From contig NZ_JAJGAK010000001.1 of NCBI RefSeq assembly GCF_020866925.1, positions 1,780,189 to 1,844,188 of the forward strand: 64,000 nucleotides of DNA. The letters are read 5' to 3'. How positions within the stretch are numbered: position 1 is the stretch's first letter; each line of letters starts with the position of its first letter. Positions 55,811 to 63,495 of this stretch are shown one piece after another. The stretch comes from Noviluteimonas lactosilytica. GTDB lineage: Bacteria; Pseudomonadota; Gammaproteobacteria; Xanthomonadales; Xanthomonadaceae. The position numbers were made by a program, and so were the translations under genes. The notes under the pieces were generated by a model, which saw only the letters and a list, made by a program, of their open reading frames with translations, had not been told where the DNA came from and searched no databases.

Positions 55811-57708
55811 CGTTCCCCGGTGGTGCCCGATGGCTCGCGCTCGCCGCGCTGCTGTTCGCGAGCGGCTGCACGACGTTGTCGTTCGGCCAGCGCGATCGGG
55901 CGCAGCAGGTCGCGTTCGACGCGCGCGCGCGCGAGGTCGCCTGCGTGCGCACCGACGACGCCTGCGCGCAGCCTTCGCCGCTGCGCGACCTCGGCGATCG
56001 CGCGATGGCCGCGTCCGTGCCCGGCGCGCCGATGCACTACGCGCTGATCCTCGACCGCGGCCCCGACGCCCTCGTCGCGCGCCTCAACCTCATCCGCAGC
56101 GCGCGCAAGACGATCGACCTGCAGACCTACATCTTCGACGAGGACGACGCGGGCCACCTCGTGCTCGACGAACTGCTCGCCGCCGCGCGCCGCGGCGTGC
56201 GCGTGCGGTTGCTCGTCGACCAGTTGTCCGCGCTGAAGAAGGCCTCGACCCTGGCCGCGCTCGCCTCGCAGCACGCGAACTTCGACCTGCGCGTCTACAA
56301 CCCGATGTTCAACGACTCGCGGATGAGCTATCCGAAGTACCTGGCGGCCTCGATCTGCTGCTGGAACCGGCTCAACCAGCGCATGCACAGCAAGTTGCTG
56401 TTGGTCGACGACGTGGTCGGCGTCACCGGCGGGCGCAATTACCAGGACGATTACTACGACTGGAGCAGCGAGTACACGTTCCGCGACCGCGACATCATCG
56501 TCGCCGGCCCGGTCGCCCGCGAGATGGCGGCGAACTTCGAGACGTTCTGGAACTTCGAGCGCAGCGTCCCCGCCGAACGCCTCGACGACGTGGGCCGCAT
56601 GCTCCTGCGCGAAGGCGCGCCCGAGATGGCGCATCCGCCGCTCGAAGCGCCCGCGCGCGTGGCCGCGTTGTCGCAGCAAGCGAGCGACGAGGCGCTGGTA
56701 CGCAAGCGCTTCGTCGATCCTGCATTGATGGTCCGCGAGGTCCACTTCATCGCCGACGTGCCGGACAAGCACCGCGACGACCAAAGCCCGTCGGCGGAGA
56801 ACGCCGGCCAGCGCCTGCGCGACATCGTCGAATCGGCGAAGCACGAAGTGCTGCTGCAGACGCCGTACCTCGTGCTCTCCGAGGCCGCGCAGGACATGTT
56901 CCGCGGCATGCAGCAGCGGCCCGACGCGCCGCGCGTGATGGTCTCGACCAACAGCCTCGCGGCGACCGACGCCTTCATCGTCTACGCGCTGTCGTACAAG
57001 TACAAACGCCGCTACCTGCGCGAGTTCGGCTTCCACATCTACGAATACAAGCCGTTCCCCGCGACTTCGCCGATCGATCTGGCGGCGATCGCCGCGGGCG
57101 CGGAGGAGGAAGCGCAGCGCATCGCGCTCACCGAAGGCGACGAACGCCGCGCGCCGCCCCAGCAACAGGGCGAAGGCGTCGCGACGCGCTACTTCGGCAG
57201 CGGCGCCAACGCCCCGGTGCCGCTGGAGAAGGCCGGCGTGCGCATCGGCCTGCATGCGAAGTCGATCGTCGTCGACGAACGCATCGGCGTGGTCGGCACC
57301 CACAACTTCGATCCGCGCGGCGACAACTACAACACCGAGAGCATGGTGGTGATCGAGGACGCCGCGTTCGCGAAGGCGCTCGCCGACAGCATCCGCGGCG
57401 ACATGCGGCCCGAGAACGCCTGGGTGATCGCGCGTCGCGACAAGGCGCCGGTGTTCTCGGGCATCGACTACTCGCTGGACAAGGTGTCGGAAGACCTGCC
57501 GATCTTCGACCTGTGGCCCTGGCGCTACGCGACGAGCTTCGAGTTCGTTCCCGGCCCCGGATGTCCGGCGCCGCTGCTTCGCGACGACCCCGGATTTCGC
57601 GCCTGCTACGAGCCGGTCGGCGATTTCCCGGAGGTCAGCGGCAGCATCAAGGGCCTCACGACGCGGATCTTCACCGCCTTCGGCGCAGGGTTGGCACCGA
57701 TCTTGTAG
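55807..57708 (+). CDS. Phospholipase D family lipoprotein (cardiolipin-synthase-like)
   Basis: This 633-residue lipoprotein (lipobox FASGC, Cys19) has two PLD motifs: HSKLLLVDDVVGVTGGRN (His194) and HAKSIVVDERIGVVGTHNFD (His483). Both lysines and aspartates are present. Family members act on phospholipids, as cardiolipin synthase or phospholipase; the lipidated form points to the periplasmic face. It is coupled to the YceI-like gene by an ATGA overlap. Confidence 0.88.
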   Translation: MTFPGGARWLALAALLFASGCTTLSFGQRDRAQQVAFDARAREVACVRTDDACAQPSPLRDLGDRAMAASVPGAPMHYALILDRGPDALVARLNLIRSARKTIDLQTYIFDEDDAGHLVLDELLAAARRGVRVRLLVDQLSALKKASTLAALASQHANFDLRVYNPMFNDSRMSYPKYLAASICCWNRLNQRMHSKLLLVDDVVGVTGGRNYQDDYYDWSSEYTFRDRDIIVAGPVAREMAANFETFWNFERSVPAERLDDVGRMLLREGAPEMAHPPLEAPARVAALSQQASDEALVRKRFVDPALMVREVHFIADVPDKHRDDQSPSAENAGQRLRDIVESAKHEVLLQTPYLVLSEAAQDMFRGMQQRPDAPRVMVSTNSLAATDAFIVYALSYKYKRRYLREFGFHIYEYKPFPATSPIDLAAIAAGAEEEAQRIALTEGDERRAPPQQQGEGVATRYFGSGANAPVPLEKAGVRIGLHAKSIVVDERIGVVGTHNFDPRGDNYNTESMVVIEDAAFAKALADSIRGDMRPENAWVIARRDKAPVFSGIDYSLDKVSEDLPIFDLWPWRYATSFEFVPGPGCPAPLLRDDPGFRACYEPVGDFPEVSGSIKGLTTRIFTAFGAGLAPIL

Positions 57709-57802
57709 GCATGTCCCGGCAAGCAGCCGGAATGTTCGGAGACGCACGGTTCTGCTAGTCTGCCTGCCCTTGCCCCCATCGCTTACGGACTGGATTGCCG
57801 CC

Positions 57803-58417
57803 ATGTCGATTTCGCTGAACTTCGAACTCAACGACCGCGACCTCGAGCACTTCCAGAAAGCGCAGGCCGCCGCGAAGGAATCGGCCAAGGACCGCACGGC
57901 CGACGACATCATCTCGTGCGCCAGCGGCCTGCTCGCCGACGCGCAGAAGGTCCACATCCCCGACTTCATCAAGGAACGCCTGCTGCGCCTGGACGACATG
58001 ATCGCCATGGTGCGCGACGAAGGCTGGCACCTGCCGGAAGAAGACCGCCAGCGCGTGCTGTCGGCGCTCGTCTACTTCTGCGATCCGAAGGACATCATCC
58101 CGGACAACGTCGAGGTGCTGGGCTTCCTCGATGACGCGGTGATGATCGAACTGTGCGTGCGCGAGCTGAAGCACGAGCTCGAGGCCTACGACGACTTCTG
58201 CGATTACCGCGAGCACGAAGCCAAGCGCCGCGGTTTGGACGCGTCCCAGCTCGGCCGTACCGAGTGGCTGGAATCGCGCCGCGACGAACTCGTCGACCGC
58301 ATGCACGTGCGCCGCGAACGCGACTTCGGTTCGGGTTACGGCAGCAGCAGCGGCTACGCCTCCACGCGCCAGTCGTACACGCGCGGCTGGCGCCCGGGCA
58401 TCTTCAAGTTCGGCTGA
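57803..58417 (+). CDS. YkvA/DUF1232 domain protein
   Basis: This 204-residue cytoplasmic protein has a central DUF1232-like block (VRDEGWHLPEEDRQRVLSALVYFCDPKDIIPDNVEVLGFLDDAVMI), a conserved YFxxPxDxIPD pattern. The C-terminus is Gly/Ser/Tyr-rich (GSGYGSSSGYASTRQSY). The start is set at MSISLNFEL. TAGTCT lies about 40 bases upstream as a possible -10. Function unknown. Confidence 0.85.
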   Translation: MSISLNFELNDRDLEHFQKAQAAAKESAKDRTADDIISCASGLLADAQKVHIPDFIKERLLRLDDMIAMVRDEGWHLPEEDRQRVLSALVYFCDPKDIIPDNVEVLGFLDDAVMIELCVRELKHELEAYDDFCDYREHEAKRRGLDASQLGRTEWLESRRDELVDRMHVRRERDFGSGYGSSSGYASTRQSYTRGWRPGIFKFG

Positions 58418-58419
58418 CG

Positions 58420-58842
58420 GTGTTCCGGCCGGGCATAAGTCTCGATGCCCTGAATGCGATGTCGCGCGGCACCGCGATGGAGCCGCTCGGCATCGTCTTC
58501 ACCGAAATCGGTCCCGATTTCCTGCGCGCCACCATGCCCGTGGATGCCCGCACGAAACAGCCCTACGGTCTCCTGCACGGCGGCGCATCGGTGCTGCTCG
58601 CCGAAACGCTGGGCAGTTCGGCCGGCATGTGGAGCACCCGGGAGGGTGACGGCGTGGTCGGCCTCGAGATCAACGCGAACCACCTGCGTGGCGTGCGCGA
58701 CGGCCTGGTCACCGGCACCGCGCGCCCGCTGCACGTGGGTCGGCAGACGCACGTGTGGGAGATCCGCATCGAGGACGAACGCGGCAAGCCCGTTTGCATC
58801 TCGCGCATCACCCTCGCGGTGATCCCGCTGCCCACCCAGTGA
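58420..58842 (+). CDS. Hotdog-fold thioesterase (MenI/YdiI-like)
   Basis: This 140-residue acyl-CoA thioesterase aligns from its first residues (FRPGISLDALNAMSRG...LGIVFTEIG) with E. coli YdiI, which supports the GTG at 58420, 2 bases after the YkvA stop. The active-site glutamate lies in LLHGGASVLLAETLGSSAG. YdiI hydrolyses DHNA-CoA; the substrate here is not certain. It is followed closely by an acyltransferase, suggesting a lipid role. Confidence 0.88.
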   Translation: MFRPGISLDALNAMSRGTAMEPLGIVFTEIGPDFLRATMPVDARTKQPYGLLHGGASVLLAETLGSSAGMWSTREGDGVVGLEINANHLRGVRDGLVTGTARPLHVGRQTHVWEIRIEDERGKPVCISRITLAVIPLPTQ

Positions 58843-58846
58843 TCGC

Positions 58847-59602
58847 ATGAACTCGTTGCGCTTCGCGCTCCGCCTGCCCCTGCTGCTGTGGCACGTGCTG
58901 GTGGACCTGCCGCTGACGCTGCTGCTGATGGCGCCGCCGTTCCGCCGCATCCGCATCGGCGGCGAACCGCTCGACCATCGCGCGATCCGCTGGTGGCAGG
59001 GCGGGTTGATGCGCGTGTTCGGCTTCCGCATGCATCGCCGCGGCACGCCGTTGCCGGGCGCGACCCTGTTCGTCGCCAACCACGTGAGCTGGGTGGACAT
59101 CGTCGCACTGCACAGCCAGCGCATGATGGGCTTCGTCGCCAAGCGCGAGATCAGCCGCTGGCCGATCGTCGGCTTCCTCGCCACGCGCGGCGAAACGATC
59201 TACCACGAGCGCGGCAGCAGCGAATCGATGGGCGGCGTGCTGCACGAAATGCTCGCGCGACTGCGCGCAGGACGCTCGGTCGGCGTGTTCCCGGAAGGGC
59301 GCACGCGCGACGGCCACGGGATCGGCCCGTTCCATGCCCGCATCTTCCTCGCCGCGGTCGAGGCGGGCGTGCGCGTGCAGCCGGTCGCGCTGCGTTACGG
59401 CAAACGTGCGGAGGCGCAGACGGTGGTCGCCTTCGCCCCGGGCGAAAGCTTCGCGGGCAACTTCCTGCGCCTGCTGGGCGAACCCGCGCGCGACGCCGAA
59501 GTGTGGTTCCTCGATCCGATCGACGTCGGCGACGCCGGCGGCCGCCGCCGCATCGCCGAGCTGGCGCGCGACCGCATCGTCGCGGCGATGGAGGCCCCCT
59601 GA
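58847..59602 (+). CDS. PlsC-type lysophospholipid acyltransferase
   Basis: This 251-residue 1-acyl-glycerol-3-phosphate acyltransferase-like enzyme has an N-terminal membrane helix (LPLLLWHVLVDLPLTLLLMA) and the catalytic NHVSWVD (NHx4D) and FPEGRT motifs. It acylates a lysophospholipid; the exact lipid is unclear. It starts 4 bases after the thioesterase. Confidence 0.88.
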   Translation: MNSLRFALRLPLLLWHVLVDLPLTLLLMAPPFRRIRIGGEPLDHRAIRWWQGGLMRVFGFRMHRRGTPLPGATLFVANHVSWVDIVALHSQRMMGFVAKREISRWPIVGFLATRGETIYHERGSSESMGGVLHEMLARLRAGRSVGVFPEGRTRDGHGIGPFHARIFLAAVEAGVRVQPVALRYGKRAEAQTVVAFAPGESFAGNFLRLLGEPARDAEVWFLDPIDVGDAGGRRRIAELARDRIVAAMEAP

Positions 59603-59648
59603 ACCATTCAAGCGGCGGGCTAGAGCGCGCTCTCGACATGCATCGCGC

Positions 59649-59654
59649 TAGCCT
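59649..59654 (+). promoter_or_regulatory. Possible -10 for a near-leaderless transcript
   Basis: TAGCCT in GCGCTAGCCTGCC ends 7 bases before the ATG at 59662, the same spacing as at 42073; it supports 59662 rather than 59638 as the start of the hydrolase. Confidence 0.3.
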
Positions 59655-59661
59655 GCCGGTC

Positions 59662-60681
59662 ATGTCGAACGCCTGCGATTACGCGCCGCCCCGTTCGCTG
59701 CGCAGCCCGCATCTCCAGTCGGTGCTGGGATCGAGCGCGCTGCGACGCCGCCGCGGTCGCCAGGCACTGGCCGCGACCGGCGCAATCACCACCCCGCAGA
59801 TCATCGACGCCGGCGAAGGCGTGCGCCTGCAGGGCCTGCATTCGGCGATTCCCGGACACACCGCGCGCGGCCTCGCGCTGCTGCTGCACGGGTGGGAAGG
59901 CAGCGCGGATTCGAGCTACATGCAGCTCACCGCGGCGCGCCTGCTCGCGCGCGGCTTCGAAACCTTCCGCCTGAACTTCCGCGACCACGGCGACACGCAC
60001 CACCTCAACGAAGGCCTGTTCCACTCCAATCGCATCGACGAAGTGGTGTACGCCGCCGCCGAAGTCGCGCGCCGCTACGCGACGCGGCCGATGGTCGTCG
60101 CCGGTTACTCGCTCGGCGGCAACTTTGCATTGCGCGTCGCGTTGCGCGCGCCCGCCGCCGGCATTCCGATCGCGCATGTCGCGGCCGTGTGTCCGGTGCT
60201 CGACCCGGCGCGCACGATGGACGCGATGGAACACGGGCTGTTCCTGTACATGTGGTATTTCGAGAAGAAGTGGCGCGATTCGCTCGTGCGCAAGCGCCGC
60301 CTGTTCCCGCAGCAGCACGACTTCGACGATCGCGTGCTCGGCCTGCGCATGCGGCCGCTGACGCAGTGGATGGTCGAGCGGCACACGCAGTTCGGCTCGC
60401 TCGACAACTATTTCGACGGGTATTCGATCGCGGGCGACCGGCTGGCGTCGCTGCACGTGCCGGCGAGCATCCTGATGGCGGAAGACGATCCGGTCATTCC
60501 GGTCGACGCATTCCGCGCGCTGCACCTGCCGTCGAACGCACGCCTGGAAATCGCCGCGCACGGCGGCCATTGCGGTTTCCTCGAGAACTGGCGCGGCGAC
60601 GGCTTCGCCGAACGCTGGGTCGCCGAACGCCTCGACAGCGCGATCGACGCGACCGTGGCAACATCGCCCGCCATCGCCTGA
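59662..60681 (+). CDS. YheT-like alpha/beta hydrolase
   Basis: This 339-residue hydrolase has LLLHGWEGSADS (oxyanion region), the nucleophile elbow AGYSLGGNF, an acid in MAEDDPVIP and the histidine in AAHGGHCGFL, so the triad is complete. The N-terminal SLRSPHLQSVL is typical of YheT/EMB8-type hydrolases; the substrate is unknown. The start is placed at MSNACDY because of the -10-like element just upstream; ATG 59638 would add eight residues. Confidence 0.85.
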   Translation: MSNACDYAPPRSLRSPHLQSVLGSSALRRRRGRQALAATGAITTPQIIDAGEGVRLQGLHSAIPGHTARGLALLLHGWEGSADSSYMQLTAARLLARGFETFRLNFRDHGDTHHLNEGLFHSNRIDEVVYAAAEVARRYATRPMVVAGYSLGGNFALRVALRAPAAGIPIAHVAAVCPVLDPARTMDAMEHGLFLYMWYFEKKWRDSLVRKRRLFPQQHDFDDRVLGLRMRPLTQWMVERHTQFGSLDNYFDGYSIAGDRLASLHVPASILMAEDDPVIPVDAFRALHLPSNARLEIAAHGGHCGFLENWRGDGFAERWVAERLDSAIDATVATSPAIA

Positions 60682-60698
60682 CCGCAAGGAGCGCCTGC

Positions 60699-61313
60699 AT
60701 GCATCTCACCAGCGAGAGTTTCGAACATCGCCATCGCATCCCGGCCGAGTTCGCGATGGGCACGCCGGAGGGGTTCGGCGGCAACCGCAATCCGCATCTC
60801 GCATGGTCCGACGCGCCGGCCGACACGCAGTCGTTCGTGCTGCTGTGCATCGACACCGATGCGCCCACCGATCCGTCGACGGTGGGCCGCGACGACATGG
60901 AGATTCCGGTCGAACAACCGCGCGCCGACTTCGTGCATTGGGCAATGGTCGACATCCCCGCGAGCGTGCGCGAGATCGCAGCCGGCAGCTGCAGCGACGG
61001 CATCACGAAGCACGGCAAGCAGGCACCGAAGGGTCCGCCGGGCGCGCGCCAGGGCTTGAACGACTACACGGGCTGGTTCGCGGGCGACGCCGACATGCGA
61101 GGCAAATGGCGCGGTTACGACGGCCCGTATCCGCCGTTCAACGACCTGCGCCTGCATCGCTACTTCTTCCGCCTGTTCGCGCTGCGCGTGCCGAAGCTCG
61201 AGCTGCCCGAGGACTTCACCGCGGCGGATGTCTTCCACGCACTGCAGCCGCACGAGATCACCGAGGCGGCGATCTACGGCACGTATTCGCTCAATGCGAA
61301 GGTGAAGGGCTGA
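60699..61313 (+). CDS. YbhB/YbcL family (PEBP-like) protein
   Basis: This 204-residue phosphatidylethanolamine-binding-like protein has the ligand-pocket block FVLLCIDTDAPT, with DFVHWAMVDIP and GYDGPYPPFNDLRLHRYFFRLFAL. AAGGAG lies before the ATG. The family binds small ligands or anions; its bacterial role is not settled. The 3' end overlaps uppP by 23 bases, convergently. Confidence 0.88.
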   Translation: MHLTSESFEHRHRIPAEFAMGTPEGFGGNRNPHLAWSDAPADTQSFVLLCIDTDAPTDPSTVGRDDMEIPVEQPRADFVHWAMVDIPASVREIAAGSCSDGITKHGKQAPKGPPGARQGLNDYTGWFAGDADMRGKWRGYDGPYPPFNDLRLHRYFFRLFALRVPKLELPEDFTAADVFHALQPHEITEAAIYGTYSLNAKVKG

Positions 61314-62133
61314 CCAGCAGCAACAGCGCCACGCCCAGGATCACGCGATAGACCGCGAACACCGTGAACGTGTGCGACTGGATGTAGCGCAACAGCCACT
61401 TCACCGCGACGAACGCGGTCAGCGCCGACGCGGTGAACGCCACCGCGAGCGACCCCCAGTCTTCGCCGGCGAGCTGGCCGTCGCGGGCGAGGTCGATCAG
61501 TTCATAACCCGTTGCGGCGAACATCGTCGGGATGCCGACGAGGAACGCGAACTCCGTCGCCGCCGCGCGATTGGTCGTGCCGAACAGCAACGCGACGAAG
61601 ATCGTCGACGCCGACCGCGATGTTCCCGGGAACACACCCGCAACGACCTGTGCGACGCCAACGAGAATCGCAACGAGCCACGTGATCTGCGTGCGCTCGC
61701 CGAGCGCCTGCGCACGACGCGCGGCGAGTTGCTCGGCGATCACCATCCAGATAGCGCCGATCACCAGCGCCCATGCGATCGGCGCGACGTCTTCCGGCAA
61801 TTCGAAGCCGAGCTTCTTGACGATCACGCCCAGCACCGCGGTCACGCCGAACGCCGCGGCGAGCTTCCACGCGTAATCGCGCGGCGCCTGGCCGTGCACG
61901 GTCGTCTGCGCCTTCGCCGGATGCAGGAACGCATCGGCCAGCTGCCACAGGCGCTGGCGATAGATCAGCACCACCGCGAGGATCGCGCCGGCCTGGATCG
62001 CGATGTTGAACAGATCGCTGCGATGCCCGAGCCAGCGCTCCGCGATGAGCAGGTGGCCGGTGCTGGAAATCGGGAGGAACTCGGTGATGCCTTCGATGAT
62101 GCCGAGCAGGAGCGCGGCGAGGAACTCGGTCAT
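61291..62133 (-). CDS. uppP: Undecaprenyl-diphosphatase
   Basis: This 280-residue multi-pass membrane enzyme recycles undecaprenyl diphosphate for cell-wall synthesis. The hallmark LLGIIEGITEFLPISSTGHLLI opens the protein and GVFPGTSRSAST forms the active-site loop. High level of this enzyme gives bacitracin resistance (BacA). Normal length; start at MTEFLAAL. Confidence 0.95.
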   Translation of the reverse strand: MTEFLAALLLGIIEGITEFLPISSTGHLLIAERWLGHRSDLFNIAIQAGAILAVVLIYRQRLWQLADAFLHPAKAQTTVHGQAPRDYAWKLAAAFGVTAVLGVIVKKLGFELPEDVAPIAWALVIGAIWMVIAEQLAARRAQALGERTQITWLVAILVGVAQVVAGVFPGTSRSASTIFVALLFGTTNRAAATEFAFLVGIPTMFAATGYELIDLARDGQLAGEDWGSLAVAFTASALTAFVAVKWLLRYIQSHTFTVFAVYRVILGVALLLLVSPSPSH

Positions 62134-62193
62134 GGACGCACGATGCCGGAAGGAATGCCCATCATCGTACGGTAGCGGACGTGGCCGGCGGCA

Positions 62194-62904
62194 TCACGCA
62201 GGGGCCGTCCAGGTGAATCGCACGTCGTCGCGCTTCCAAAGCGCGTTCTCTCGCGAGACCTGCAGCCACCAGGTTTGTTCGCCGGGCTCGGGTCGTGGCG
62301 ATGCGAAGCCCGACGGCGCCAACAGCGCAACGCACCACGCGGGATTCGGGTCGCGCACCGACGCGTAGACCAGTGCACCAACGCCCGCCTCCCGCGCGAC
62401 GCGCGCGATCACTTGCGACTGCAGGTAGTCGTCGGAATGCCTCCAGGCGCCCGCGTCGACATCGAAGGGCGGTTCGCGAAGGTCGACGCACGTCGTCGCA
62501 ATGCGCGCCGCGAACGCAGTGAAGGGCAGGGGGGCCAGCGACCGCAGCGCCGGTGCATCCATCAGGAATCGCCAACGCCAGTAGCCAAGCTCCATGCAGG
62601 CGGTGCGCACGGATTCGGCGCCATAGAACACGCCCGGGTCGTGCGCGGCACGAAAGCGGGACCCACCGCGCGCTGGCGAATAGCGGAACGGCGTGGCGAG
62701 CAGGTAATGCAACGCCGCCGTTCCATCGGCACGCGGCGGCTTGGACGTTTCGAGCAGGCGCTCCAGGAGATCCTGTTCGTCCGCACCGTCAACGAGCTTC
62801 ATCGTCGACGCGACATGCTGCGCCTCGACCATTCGCCACGCGAGGCCTTCCCAGGGGCGTGCCTCAGATGCGACCGCGGTGGGTGTCCAGGTAGTCCACG
62901 ACAT
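62194..62904 (-). CDS. RES-domain toxin
   Basis: This 236-residue RES-family protein has the domain's pattern: RMVEAQHVASTMKLVDG, then GGSRFRAAHDPGVFYGAES with the conserved R and Y, and ALVYASVRDPNPAWCVALL. RES toxins consume NAD+ (NAD phosphorylase) or ADP-ribosylate a partner and are neutralised by Xre/MbcA/ParS antitoxins. Here the start lies 41 bases inside the antitoxin gene in another frame. It is likely a type II pair; activity is inferred. Confidence 0.85.
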   Translation of the reverse strand: MSWTTWTPTAVASEARPWEGLAWRMVEAQHVASTMKLVDGADEQDLLERLLETSKPPRADGTAALHYLLATPFRYSPARGGSRFRAAHDPGVFYGAESVRTACMELGYWRWRFLMDAPALRSLAPLPFTAFAARIATTCVDLREPPFDVDAGAWRHSDDYLQSQVIARVAREAGVGALVYASVRDPNPAWCVALLAPSGFASPRPEPGEQTWWLQVSRENALWKRDDVRFTWTAPA

Positions 62905-63247
62905 GCACGAGCCCTTGGATATGCGTGATCAGATTCGCGGGCATATCTCGCAGGGCGAGGTTCTCCGAGCGCATCCACGTGCGCGCAGCTTCATCGGAGC
63001 CGACGATCGAATCCAGCGATCGAAACAAGCGAACGAACAAAAGCGCCAGATCCCATTCCTTTCGAGACGGATTCAGCGAATAGGTGCCTGCGGCGAGACG
63101 GCTTGCAGAGGAGGGACTGATACCGAGCACGCGCGAGAGCGTGTCTCCGTTGATGGCCAGTCGTTCGGCCACGCGCACCACGGCTTTGCCGAGGACCGCC
63201 GCCGAATCGCTTTCTGAATGCCCGGGATGGGGAACGCTGATGGCCAT
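62864..63247 (-). CDS. Xre/MbcA/ParS-type antitoxin of the RES pair
   Basis: This 127-residue antitoxin has an N-terminal helix-turn-helix ([25 protein letters not shown]) and a C-terminal DUF2384-like toxin-binding domain ([23 protein letters not shown]). AGGAGGG lies before the ATG at 63247; a start at 63271 is disfavoured by this site. It precedes and overlaps the RES gene and probably represses its own promoter. Confidence 0.87.
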   Translation of the reverse strand: MAISVPHPGHSESDSAAVLGKAVVRVAERLAINGDTLSRVLGISPSSASRLAAGTYSLNPSRKEWDLALLFVRLFRSLDSIVGSDEAARTWMRSENLALRDMPANLITHIQGLVHVVDYLDTHRGRI

Positions 63248-63266
63248 GGACCCTCCTTTCCCTTGC

Positions 63267-63295
63267 AACATACGCCAGTTTTATTTCTCAAGCAA
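63267..63295 (-). promoter_or_regulatory. Predicted promoter of the RES/Xre operon
   Basis: On the minus strand, TTGCTT and TATGTT are separated by 17 bases in an AT-richer stretch, with the ATG about 20 bases after the -10. A nearby TGTTGC repeat could be an antitoxin operator. Confidence 0.45.
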
Positions 63296-63314
63296 CAGTC
63301 GTCCGTCCGCAATT

Positions 63315-63321
63315 TGGTGCA
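63315..63321 (+). promoter_or_regulatory. NtrC half-site upstream of glnA
   Basis: TGGTGCA matches half of the NtrC consensus (TGCAC-N7-GTGCA). Its inferred dyad centre (about 63313) is 32 bases, or three helix turns, from the next site at 63345. Confidence 0.4.
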
Positions 63322-63336
63322 GATCTCCGTCGAAGG

Positions 63337-63353
63337 TTCACCATTCTGGTGCA
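63337..63353 (+). promoter_or_regulatory. NtrC-type site upstream of glnA
   Basis: TTCAC-CATTCTG-GTGCA matches the NtrC dyad TGCAC-N7-GTGCA with one mismatch. It is centred about 96 bases before the predicted start of the sigma-54 promoter. Confidence 0.65.
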
Positions 63354-63413
63354 ACAAGCTGCTCCGGATTCTTTCGGTCGATTAAAAATCAATAACTTGA
63401 GACGCTTCCGGGC

Positions 63414-63430
63414 TTGGCACGCACCTTGCT
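63414..63430 (+). promoter_or_regulatory. glnA: Sigma-54 (RpoN) promoter of glnA
   Basis: TTGGCACGCACCTTGCT is a near-perfect -24/-12 element: GG and GC are separated by exactly 10 bases. The predicted start is about 63441, leaving a leader of about 55 bases before the ATG. NtrC from the window's ntrBC should activate it. Confidence 0.85.
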
Positions 63431-63495
63431 CTCCTACGGACGTCCCGGCACCAACGCCGGCCCGATTCCCGCCTCCCGTCCCCAGGAAATCCGCC

